Of a stretch of DNA of 26,360 nt, positions 1 through 9,900 are shown in pieces. This DNA comes from Acanthamoeba lenticulata. Taxonomy: Eukaryota; Discosea; Longamoebia; Acanthamoebidae. Position 1 is the stretch's first letter. Each line of letters opens with the position of its first letter. The position numbers and the translations under genes are program-made. Under the pieces are notes generated by a model. The model searched no databases. It was not told where the DNA came from and was given only the letters and a program-made list of their open reading frames with translations. The DNA lies in assembly GCA_002179805.1 (NCBI GenBank), contig NAVB01001516.1:1-26360 (forward strand). The letters run 5' to 3'.

Positions 1-2441
1 TCCTCCAGCGTCGCGATGCGGTCTGCAAGTCGTAGTTGCCCCCCCCCCCGCGTCCATCATGAGCGTCCACACTCCGCCGGGCGATGGCGAGGCGGCTGAC
101 AAGGAGATCAGCCTCGAAAGAACAAAAGCGAGTGCGGCGCACCGTCCTTGGCCTCGTCGTAGTTCTTGTCCTGGATGTCCCGGTCATACGACTCCTGAAA
201 TATGTTTGGGTTTGTTAAAAAATGCACATATTTATCACGTGCAATAATAAAGAATCAGAATTAGAAGAAAAAGGAAGTAATAGAGCCAGTCGCGCACGAG
301 AAGTTCGCGGTAGCTGAGCTTGTCCTTGTTGAGGATGTTGATCTGCAGCTCCTGCCTCGCGTTCTTTTCCTGCACGCGCGTGTCGGTGCTGAGCCTCCTC
401 GTCGTAGAAAGAAAAAAAGAAGGGGGGGGAGATGATACGGTCATGGCCTCGAGCTCGCGGCGGCACTTGTCGAGCTCCTTCCGCGCGTCTGCAGTGCGCG
501 TCTCGTGCGTGCGCGCCACCTTCTGCGCCCGCTTCGCTTCGGCCGCCAGTTCGCCGCACCGCTCCGTCAAGCTCTCTGAGCTCGACCACCCATCCATCCA
601 CCCATCCATTCGTGAGTCGTTTGTTTGCTCTGCGGGCGATGGCGTGTCGGCGCACCGTTCTTGCGCTGGAGGTCCTCCACGATGCTGGCGATGTGCGCAG
701 CCGATTCAAATTGCGTGAGGTCGCCAAAGTAGCTCTCCCTGCGTGCCACGCACGTGACATGACACGTCCATATGGCCGAGCCCTCGGTCAGCTCCACAGA
801 AAAATGAAATAAAATGGAAAAAAAATATAAAAAATAACAAAATAAAAAAGCTCCCGTAGTGGCGGCACACCATTTGGCGGTCTGCTTGAGGAGGTTCTCG
901 TGTTCGACCTGCAGCTGCGAGTGCGCCTCGAGGTCTCGGTTGGCCCGCTCCAGCCTGCTGTTCAATCGCTCGACCTCGTCCTGTGCAATGGCGCGCGCAC
1001 ACACAGCGTATGAGCGCGCTGCGTGGACAAGCCATGGAGAGGATGACGATGATGACGCAAGACCTGAAGTATCTGAGCGTTCTGCATGCGCTGGCGCAGC
1101 TGCCGGTTCTCGGCCTCGACCGCCTTGCTCTTGTTCTCGATATCCACCATGCGCCCGAGCTCCTCTAATGATGATGATGATGATGATGATGAAGATGATC
1201 AAAATAATGAAAAGGAGCCAAAGGGACATCAAAGGGGGCGACGACGACTGACCTTGCATGGCCTCCATGAGGGACGCGGCCTCGGCGTTGAGCTCCGAGG
1301 TCTGCGTGAGGACCTTGAGGCGGTCCTGGGCACGGGCCAGCTCGTCCTGGAGGCGGTTCACCGCCTCTGCCTCGGCGTGGACCTCGCCCAGCTGCTTGGA
1401 GAGCAGCTCGGCCTGCTTGGCGAGCGCCTCGTTCTCGGCCTGGAGCTGTGCCTCCGTCTGCGTCATCTTGTGGATCTGCGCTTGTCCGCCACCAAACCTC
1501 GGCCTGTGAGCCGACGCGAGCCTCCCTTTAAGGGGGCGGCTGACAACACTTCCTCGAGGAGCCGCCGTACGGTATTTTCGAGCCTGGACTTGGTGGTCTT
1601 GGCCTGGAGCTGCTCCTCGGCCAGGGCCTCGTTGGCGGCGAGCTTGTCGCGCTCGAGCTCGCTCACGCGCTTCTCGAGGGCCTCCTTGGTGGCCTTGAGC
1701 TCCCGGACCTCGGCCGGGCTGCTGGCTTGGTCGCGCGAAGGCGAGGCCAAGCCGGCCGAAGAGGGAGGCCGCATGAGGATCTGCGCCTTCTCGCGCTCCT
1801 TGCGCACCTCCCACTCTTTCCTGTTGAGCTCGCTCTCCTTCTCCAGCCGAAACTGTGCGCCACGCATGAAGAAGAAGCCGATCGAGTTGAACATGACAGC
1901 TGCACGTATGCTGGGCGCGTAGGGTGAACTACCTTGGTGAACTCCCATTCTTTGCGTAGGAGGGCCTCCTCGGCCGCGCGTGCTCGCTCCACGGCGTGCT
2001 TCAGGTCCATTTCTGCTCACGGCAGAGGAGAGAGGAGGCAAGATCAGCACACAGTGCCCGTCCAATGGGACAGATGAAGGTGGGGGAACGAACTCAGTTT
2101 CAAGGCCTGTTGTCAAAAAGGATGTGATCGAAGCAAGATAGACAAAGTTGGGCGTAAGATCATGATTCTGATGGGAATGTGGGCCAAATGCATGGGTAGC
2201 GTACGGCAAGATCGGACGAGGCATCTGCTGAAGGGGCCAGTGGCCGAAGCGCGTGGGAAAGATGAGAGCCGACTTGGGCAAAAGCGTTGCCAGCAGCTCC
2301 CCGAGGATTTTCAGGATCGTTACCCTCACCATCAAAGTGAATGGAGAACGATGTCGTTCCACGCCCACGGATGGGCGAAGCATCCATTTCCTCCTCTTCA
2401 TCTTCGCCTTCACCGCGCCTTCTCTTCCGTGGCTGCTCCAT
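1..2441 (-). CDS. Mad1-like spindle assembly checkpoint coiled-coil protein, C-terminus off the window
   Basis: Proposed exons: 2441-2330, 2012-1933, 1852-1550, 1475-1253, 1164-1064, 980-871, 738-656, 575-439, 369-298, 194-143 and 22-1; all junctions keep frame. The product is almost wholly coiled coil after a short head with a basic PRKRRR cluster (possible NLS) and an acidic run. Late exons read AKWESYFGDL, then a LQRKN block, then NKDKLSYRELLESYD and NYDEAKDDRIATLEE. This order (W..LL segment, long coil, 'K-x-x-YR-x-L-x-SYD') is that of Mad1, which sits at nuclear pores and unattached kinetochores and recruits Mad2. The Mad2-binding motif and C-terminal RWD-like domain would lie beyond base 1, so the key test is outside the window. 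Exon 1 and its 317-nt intron are less certain; translation could instead start at the ATG at 2010. Several introns carry microsatellites. Another long coiled-coil family remains possible. Confidence 0.68.
1168..1199. repeat. ATG/GAT trinucleotide microsatellite in a Mad1-like gene intron
   Basis: About eight atg units, then imperfect ones, in intron 1165-1252. They directly abut the acceptor of exon 1164-1064, replacing the usual pyrimidine tract on the coding strand with ATC/CAT repeats. Confidence 0.75.
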
Positions 2442-2454
2442 CGTTCTTCTTCTC

Positions 2455-2466
2455 TTGGCGCCAAAA
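2455..2466. promoter_or_regulatory. Palindromic E2F/DP-type site in a divergent promoter
   Basis: TTGGCGCCAAAA lies in the 101-bp gap between the Mad1-like start codon (minus, 2441) and the F-box gene start codon (plus, 2543). Read on the minus strand it is TTTTGGCGCCAA, the classic two-sided E2F consensus. It is 14 bp upstream of the proposed Mad1-like ATG. E2F control of a mitotic checkpoint gene would make biological sense, but binding is inferred from the motif alone. Confidence 0.5.
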
Positions 2467-2542
2467 CTGTTTCCTTTACATTTTCTCTTTCTTTGCGCAT
2501 AAATTGAAAAAATTGGTGAAACGACCACACAAACGAACAAAG

Positions 2543-5500
2543 ATGCTCTTCAGCTCATCGCTGCCAGATGAAGTGGTATTGACCGTGTTGGGCCATATCG
2601 TGGACCCACTCGACCTGCTGTGGGTTGCCGCCACCTGCCGCCGCGCTCTTCTGCTCTCTCGTGGTTCGTTATGTTATGGCCTCTTCTGACCTCGAAGTCC
2701 TTACTTCTTTATTGGACTCACCTCTTCCGTTTCTCATGTCGAGCAGACAAGCAGGTGTGGGAAGTTGTCCTGCGGCGGTCACAGCACGACCGGGCTGCTC
2801 GCTGGTGTTCGCTGGTGCTCGACGGCATCCCGCCGCACCTCTCCCGCGCCGCGGCCAGCGCCTCATCAGCGGCCCAGGAAGGTGAATGACGCCGACCCCG
2901 TGCCTTCTTTTCCCGCACTTCGCTCTTTCTCATGTGTGTCTTTGGGCGTTACGCAGGGAAAGCCGCTGAGCTCAGCGCCGCGCCGAGCGTCATGGAGTGG
3001 CTCCGCTTCTTTGCACACTACAAGCGGGAACTGGTGGCCTGTCTCCAGCCCGTCTTCCCCAGAGCCAGCACTGTGGCCGAGGTGCGTGGCGGGGCCAAGA
3101 TAGACAACAATTGGTGCATTTTTGTTGACGTTGGAGTCCGCCCCGGCGCGTCGCAGGTGCTGATGAGCCGCGAATTCGTGCTGGATTGGTTGATGTCGCC
3201 CTCAACCTCAACGGCCTTTAGCACCGTGGCCAACAAGCTTCAACTGCCGCGGCAGTTTGTCTTTGATCTTGTCCTCTTTCCCTTCCTCGAGGCCCGCCCC
3301 CGTACCTCCTCCCGCAGCGCCCGCGCGTGGATCTGTCGCGCAGACACACGCGCTCACATCGAACTCGCCTGTCGTGCGCGTGTGCGTGTGCGCATGTGCG
3401 TGTTCGGGTACGTGTGCGTGTGCGTGTGTGTTGTGTCGAGCGCGGAAAGGTTCTCGCGAGGAGATGTTCTTACGAAGGTCGTTGATCACCGCGCTGCATC
3501 TGCGTGACCGGCTCAATGCCACGCTCAACCGCCTCTTCGTTCCGCTCCTGTCGTCCCAGCTCTTTGCCTGCGAGATGCAGCCCGACGTACGCCACTCTTT
3601 TCTTCCTCTTACCTTTTATTTATTTATTGAAAATAAATAATTTATTTTTTTTTAAAATTTCAATGATGACGTGCAGCCAAGGAAGTCAAAGAGTTTTACT
3701 GCCGAACACCAGGAGCGGTTGCAGCGGGCAGTCGACGCCGTCCTGGCCGAGCTCGAATCGCTCGCGCTTCCTGTGTACGACGTCGGGCGCGAAGCCTCTC
3801 TTGTGCTGCCCTTCCCGCGCTCAAACTGTTGGCCAGTTGTTGATTGAGGGCTTGGCAGGGAGGCGCGCCTGCTGTGCTCCCACCACGCCTCGTATCTGCG
3901 CCAGGCCCACCGCCAGGCCAAGACGCCGACGACGTTGCTGACGCCGGCCACGAACGAGACGACCAAGGCCGACAAGCGCAACGACAACGCCGAGAATGGC
4001 GAGGACGAGGCCGATGAGGACAACGGGAAAGACGACGAGAAGATCGAGACGCTTGTGCTCAAGGCCATGGGCAAGCTGCTGGTCCTCCGAGTGGGCCTGC
4101 CCCTGTTCAGCTCGCGGCAGCTTCTGCGCCAGCTGTCCACCCAGCAAAAGCGCAACATGCTGCTGGTGGGCAAGGTCCTGCAGCTGCTCGTCAACCACCG
4201 GCCGGACGACGCGCTGTGGCGCCACGCGGAGCAGCACTGGCGCGAGCTTCAGCCTTGGCTCGAAGCCCGCCACGGCCGGATCGACCAAGTCCTCCGCCGC
4301 GCGTCGGTTCTCTTCTTCCTCCCCTTTCCGAATTTTTTATTGAATTTGATTTGATTTAATTGATTTTTGGATATTTCTTCTGACAAAATTTCGATTTTTT
4401 GGTTTTACGGCAGACGGTGAGCGACGAGGAGCTGCAGGCGATGCTGTGGCGCCGGCTGGGCAGGTCCGGCGGACATGACGTTCCTGGCGAGGATGATGAA
4501 CCGCGATGCCTTGAAGAGGAGGATGCGGTCGTGCTCAACCAGCACATGAGGCTTCACGCCCAGTTGCTCACGAAGAACGGCGCCTACGCCACCAACCCCG
4601 CCGCGAAGCCGCCGTCGTGGCTGCTGCAGGTTGGTTGTGGTTGTTGCTGTTGTTGTTGGCCCCCAAACGCTCGCCCGCTGTTGTTCCTCATCAACGACTT
4701 GCTTGTTGCGCGCGTTGCATGAGCGCAGAGGCTCGTCTACCTCTTCGTCCCTGTACAGATCAAGCTCACGCGTACGCGAACTGTTGTTGTTGTCGTTGAT
4801 GATGATGATGATGATGAGGATGATGACAAAGGTGATTGGTGACACGCTCGTTGTGTCGTGTGGTTGTGTTGCAGTCTTGGGCGTGACCAGCACGATGGGC
4901 CCGTTTAAGCATGCCGCGCTTTACACCGCCGACCGGCTCCTGGGCTCGGTCTCCTGGGGTCCGGGCGAGACGGCCTGTGAGGCGGTCTTCGACACCAGCC
5001 TCCTCTTGGCGGAGCACAGCGGCAGCGCCGCAGACGGGATGGGCTTTTCGTTCCGAATCGTGTTTTTTGGCGGCGCCGTGGAGGACCAAGAGGAAGAGGA
5101 GCGCGGCCCTCTGGTGTTGGGCATCGTGTGCGTGCCGACGGCCGATGTCGTGGCACACCTGGCCAAACACCAGACCGCCGCCGAGCCGCTTGACCAAGCG
5201 GTCGAGATGGCCGTGCCGCTGGTGACTCTCTCGCACGCGCACTATCGCGTGCTCTTGAGCCACATTCGGTCTGGCGCCGATGAAGAGGAAAACGAAGCCG
5301 CCGCCACGACGAGCAAAGGCGTCAGCGACGGAAAGCAAACAGGGTGGCTCCGGAACCTCGTGCAGCGGCTGCGTGGTCCACGCACTGCCACCGTGGCTGC
5401 GGAGAACAGCGGGCACGATGCGGATAAGGATCCGATCCTCGGGCAAGCCGATGACGGCAGGGACGTAGGCGGCGTTGATGGACAGGAGGCGGGCGAGCTG

Positions 5501-5669
5501 CGCGTTTCTCTCTGTTTCTCTTCAGCGGAGGGGCCTGGCCAAGTCGGGGCTTGACCCACCCAACGCTGCTTGGACTTCGGCGACCGGTGAGCTACTCGCT
5601 CCCGTGGCGGCGAACAAAGCCATTATTTTATCATCGAAACTGCGTTGTTTCGATAAAACTGTTGAGTGA
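2543..5669 (+). CDS. F-box protein
   Basis: Proposed exons: 2543-2663, 2747-2881, 2957-3081, 3157-3301, 3450-3586, 3677-3774, 3859-4306, 4414-4633, 4875-5464 and 5526-5669. Residues 6-50 form an F-box: LPDEVVLTVLGHIVDPLDLL, then WVAATCRRALLLSRDKQVW across the first intron. F-box proteins bind Skp1 and present substrates to SCF ubiquitin ligases. The remaining ~670 residues have no repeat (LRR, WD40, Kelch) I recognise, so the substrate is unknown. They include an acidic/basic linker (~residues 270-300) and a globular-looking half from exon 9. The 3' end is ambiguous: reading straight through exon 9 ends at 5554 (702 aa), while a 61-nt intron with a strong pyrimidine tract (TTTCTCTTCAG) gives 720 aa ending at 5669. 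The exon 8 donor could also be 6 nt later. Confidence 0.7.
3372..3442. repeat. TG/GTGC-rich simple repeat inside an F-box gene intron
   Basis: Alternating purine-pyrimidine tract of gtgcgtgtg units lying within intron 3302-3449, just before the acceptor. It lengthens this intron to 148 nt, about twice its neighbours. Such tracts can adopt Z-DNA; no function is claimed. Confidence 0.7.
4798..4820. repeat. GAT trinucleotide microsatellite in an F-box gene intron
   Basis: About seven consecutive gat units, followed by imperfect ones, inside the 241-nt intron 4634-4874, the longest intron of this gene. A neighbouring ttg run lies just upstream (about 4780-4794). Confidence 0.7.
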
Positions 5670-5732
5670 TGGATTGTGGCATTCATGCATTTTCAAGTGT
5701 TTGAGAGGTCGCGGTTGAGGTCGGTGCATAAG

Positions 5733-6858
5733 ATGAACAGCCAAGAACCGGAAGAAGCCATGGTTGAGTTGCGGAGGCAGTGGGCTCGTGTGGCGGAAGC
5801 CAAGGCCGAAGTTGAGGGAGGGTCAGACTGGAGGAAGAAAGGCGTGCCAGTGAAGTCATGCACGACAAACTCGCGGCCACTTTGCCCGATCTACCCTCAA
5901 GAGTGAAGCTGAATGTCGGTGGCCAAGTGTTCATCACGTCGTTAGAAACCCTTCGAGGTCGTGAGCGGAGCTCTTTTTTTGGATCGCTCTTCTCGGGCAA
6001 GTGGAAGTCCGACGCTGACGCTGATGGCGCCTTCTTCATCGATCGGTAGCTACAACTTGTTCATGCTTTTCTCTCTGGGAACAGTTGTCCTCATATCGTT
6101 ATGGCAGGGATGGCAAACACTTCCGACGCATCCTGAACTACCTTCGCACGGGCGAGCTTGTCCTGCCGATTGACGACGCGGCGAGACGAGAGCTCATGCT
6201 CGAGGTCGACTTTTACCAGCTCCATGACCTGTTGGCTGACATTAACCTCCATTCTGGGTCAAACAACTTGACCCAGGCCAAGGTGTTCAAGGGCTCCATC
6301 TTGCTTGACTCTGCGCACCAACTGCAGCTGGCCGAGTGGTTCCCCCAGCACCTCCACCCCTCGGCCGAGCCAGCCGCTTGTTGGACGCTTCTCTTCCGCG
6401 CCTCACGAGACGGCCACACGGGCGAGCGCTTCCACGAGTTGTGCGACGACAAAGGCCCGACCTACGTCATCGTCCGCTCGGCCGAGGGACACCTCTTTGG
6501 CGGCTTCACCAAAGTCACGTGGGCCGCGCCCACGCGGCTGCGCGGGTCGAGCAGCCTCGGCGGCTACCGGGCCGACACCGACGCCTTCGTCTTCACCTTG
6601 CGCAACCCTCACGGCCTGCCGCCGACGCGCTACGCGGTGGCCCTGGCCTCGCTGGCCATCTACTGCCTGCCCCGGTGCGGCCCGTGCTTTGGGCTCGACC
6701 TGTTCCTCCCATGCGCATGGACGACGCTGGCCAGCAGCAAGTTCCCCAAGTCCTACACCGACACGACGGCCCTGAGAGAGAAGACCTTCACCGGCCAAGC
6801 CGACGGCTGGCGCGTGGACGAAGTCGAGGTCTTTGGCCTGGAGCCTCCTTGTGTTTGA
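5733..6858 (+). CDS. BTB (T1/KCTD-type) plus TLDc domain protein, apparent frameshift near the start
   Basis: Downstream exons are clear: coding to 6045, a 62-nt intron (6046-6107) and 6108-6858. The join restores FFIDRDGKHFRRIL of a T1/KCTD BTB fold (RVKLNVGGQVF to about GELVLPIDD). The second half is a TLDc domain: WTLLFRASRDGHTG, YVIVRSAEGHLFGGF, DAFVFTLRN, CFGLDLFL and a VDEVEVFGL end. BTB domains oligomerise or bind cullin-3; TLDc domains occur in oxidation-resistance (OXR1) proteins, some of which bind the V-ATPase. The first part, MNSQEPEEAMVELRRQWARV onward, is in a different frame from RLEEERRASEVMHDKL; both look coding and meet in the G-rich stretch near 5815-5825. Either one base is missing there, or an unrecognised splice removes the break. 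An in-frame ATG also exists at 5685. Confidence 0.78.
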
Positions 6859-6917
6859 CCAGAACGAAAAGAACGAAAAACGAGAACAAGAAGCACAAGA
6901 ACGTTGTCGGCTCCTGT

Positions 6918-9900
6918 CTAGTAGATGTGGACGACGTCGGTGGTGCCGCGGCCAAAGGTCTCGGGCGAGTACATCTCCTCGACCTTGGTGGGCGGCGCGA
7001 TGAAGAGGCCTAGCGTGGTGGCCCGGGCAAGGTAGGTGTACTCGTAGATGCCCGGCGCCAGGTAGGTGGTGAAGGCCTCGCATTGGTCGTTCTTGAGCTG
7101 CTGGTGATCGAACCACCGGCCGTCCCACCCCGTCACCAGCCCTGTTGTTCCCCCCCCTCCGGCCGTCAAAAAACGAAAGCGAAAACAAAGAACGAAAGAC
7201 GGTCAAGAACGAAAAACAAACCGACAGCGAAGCCGCGGCCGAGCGCGAGAAGCTCGAGGAGGAGAGTCTTGCGCGAGTTGTTGAGGGCGCCAAAGTCCTG
7301 TTCCTGCTTGAGCTCCGGGTTGAGCGGCTCCAAGCCGGCCGGGAGCGGGTCCTTGAGCGCCACGTGGTGGCGGGCCAGCTGCGTGGTCACCACAAGGCGC
7401 ACACGGACACGCGCGCCCGCCTTCACCCGCACGCGCCCCTCCGCGCTCACCTCGACACTGTCCCCGTCCACGAAGAGGTCAGCCAAACCACCGAAGCCGC
7501 GCGCGTGTGTGTGTTTTTGTGTGTTGCGTGTGGACACGCACGCGGACGGGTCGTCGACGTCCTCGTAGGTGCGCCGGACCGAGAAGCCGCGGTTGAGCGG
7601 CGGCAGGTCGTGCAGCGGCGGCGCATAGTTCATCGCTGTGTGCATGAAACCAAGCAAGAAATCGTGAGCGTTGAGATGACGATCATGAAGCGTGTCGAGC
7701 ATCGCACGCACTGATGCGATAGTGGAGGGTCCCCTGGCCGCGCTTGCGCAGGATGAGGTCCAGGCCGTCCTTCGGAACAAGGGCGGCCGAGGAGGACGAG
7801 GAGGCGGCCGCGTATTCGCGCTGGTCGAGCTGCTTGGCCAAGAGGGCGGTCATGGGCACCGCCAGCGACCGGGCGTGGGCCGAACGGCCCCGGAAGGCCT
7901 GGCGGCCCAGGTAGCCGTCCTCGTCCTCGAGCCAGAGGCGCAGATCAAAGTCGGGCGGGACGCGCTCGCGCGTCTCAAAGTAGCGCGCAAAGGCCAGGAG
8001 GACCCACACGTTCTCCTGCGTGCTGTCCCACGCGCCGGCCTTGCCCTTGGCCGCCTGCAGGCCGTGCGCCAGCTTGGGCACCAGCGGGTGCGAGGGGTCG
8101 ACCGCGAGCAGGGCCGACATGACCAGCGCGTCGCACTTGCGGGACGAGTGCAGGACGAGGTGGTTGTCCGTCCTCGTCGCGTCGGTGGTCATATGCGCGC
8201 CCGACGACGCGGTCTCCACGGCCCGGTTGTTGATCTCGCGCAGCGCCGCTGCGACGACACCGTCACGTTGCGGCTGCTGCTCGACATTCTGTTGTTGCTG
8301 CTGCTGCTCGGCGTCCGCCCCGCTGACGACCAACTGTTCGAGCCGGCGCTGGAGCCGCACGAGTGAGGCCTGGAGGACGGCCTCGCGCCGGAATCCGAAA
8401 TCGAGGATCGAGGCCAGGTCCCGGGAGGACTCTCCGGTAAAGAGCTGCATCCGATCGCGCTCGATCTCGGCCAGCTCTGCCTCGACCTCGGCCTTGCGCA
8501 GCTGGGCCTGGCGTTGGTCCAAGCGGTCCTCCTCGTCGCCGCTGGCGGCCCGCTCGCGACGGGAGCCGCCCGCGGCCAGCCGGGCCTGCTTGCGCGCCCT
8601 GCTCTCGTCTTCCTCGTGTACGATGGGAAGCAGCATGGCCAGGGCCTCGAGCGGCAGCTGGTCGGGGCCGCGGGCCAGCAGGCGCCGGGCGAGGGGCTGG
8701 TAGGTAGCCTTCTCGGCGCGCCGGTAGAAGCGGTGGAGCAGGAACAGGGCGTAGGCCCGGATGGTCTGCCGCGCACTGCGCGGGTATGACGCCGGGATCG
8801 GGTGGGCCTTGGGCGAGGTCTGGCGGCTGCTCAAGAACACGCCCTGTTGAGGAAACTGCCCGAAGTTCCGCACCTGCTGCTGCTGCTGCTGCGGCTGTTT
8901 CTGCTCGGCGGCCCATGCCTTGCGGCCGACGATGAGGCGCTTGACGTAGGCCAAGACCTTTTCAAGGACGCCGTTTTCAAAGCTGAAGTTGGACTCCTGG
9001 TCGAGCAGGAACAGCGCGTGGGCCACGTGCAGCTGAATGTACACACACAACACCAACCACAAACGTCCAAGGATTTGAATATGACGTCAGCAGTGCCAGG
9101 CGGGGTGACGTGGGCATGACGTGGCGCGTGACGTACGCTCACAAAGGGCCACGAGGGACTGTCGCTGCTCGAGTCGGCGTTGAAGGAGTAAACGTTCTGC
9201 TGGCGGCCTTGGCTAGGCCAGAAGCCGAAGCCGCCATCGGGGTTCTGCATGGCCACGAGCTTGCGGGCGTCCTTGCGCAGGCGCTTGTTGAGCTCGGAGC
9301 TCGGCTCGACGTCGTCGTGGCCCAGGCCGCCGCCAAACCGCCTCAAGAGCGGCGCAAACACGATCGTCGAGATGACGCGCGACGAGATCTGCTCACTACG
9401 ACGTTGACGTCAGCATGACGTGTGAGCGGCTCGAGCCCACGACGGGCGGACCACAGCACGGTTCAGGTACCTGCACTCGTACTCGTAGGTACGGAGATAG
9501 TGGAACGCGTCGGCCAGCGACGTGAGCATGGTGGACGAAGTCGACAGCTCGAGCCCGCCGAAGCGCGGGTTCATGTCGGCCGGCGGCTTGATCCGCAGGC
9601 GCAGGCCACCGGCGCTGGCCTCCAGCTCGCCCGTAGTGGCAAAGGTCTCCACGACGGCGGGCTCCTTGAGCGGCAGCGCCACCCGCACGGCGTCAGTCTC
9701 GGCACCAAACATGAACGCGCGGCCCTCGACGGCTACGGCCTCCACGACGGCCGACTTGGCCGCCACCGAGGCCTCCAGCGCAAACATGACCTCGGCCCTG
9801 CGACAAAAGGCCAGGGTTCAGGCCTCTGCAGCTCGGCGCAGCTGGTTCAATCGAGGGACGAGGGGAGGAAGGGCGTACCGGTCGTTGGCTTCGACCCGGA

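Noticed and set aside
4631..4874. Plus-strand open frame running through the F-box intron (MVVVVAVVVG and poly-Met)
   Set aside because: It consists of ttg and gat repeats read as codons; its sequence is not protein-like and the exon 8 frame does not enter it.
7145..8789. Long open frames on the plus strand opposite the A2M gene
   Set aside because: They mirror the GC-rich A2M exons in the antisense frame, have Arg/Gly/Leu-biased composition and match no family.
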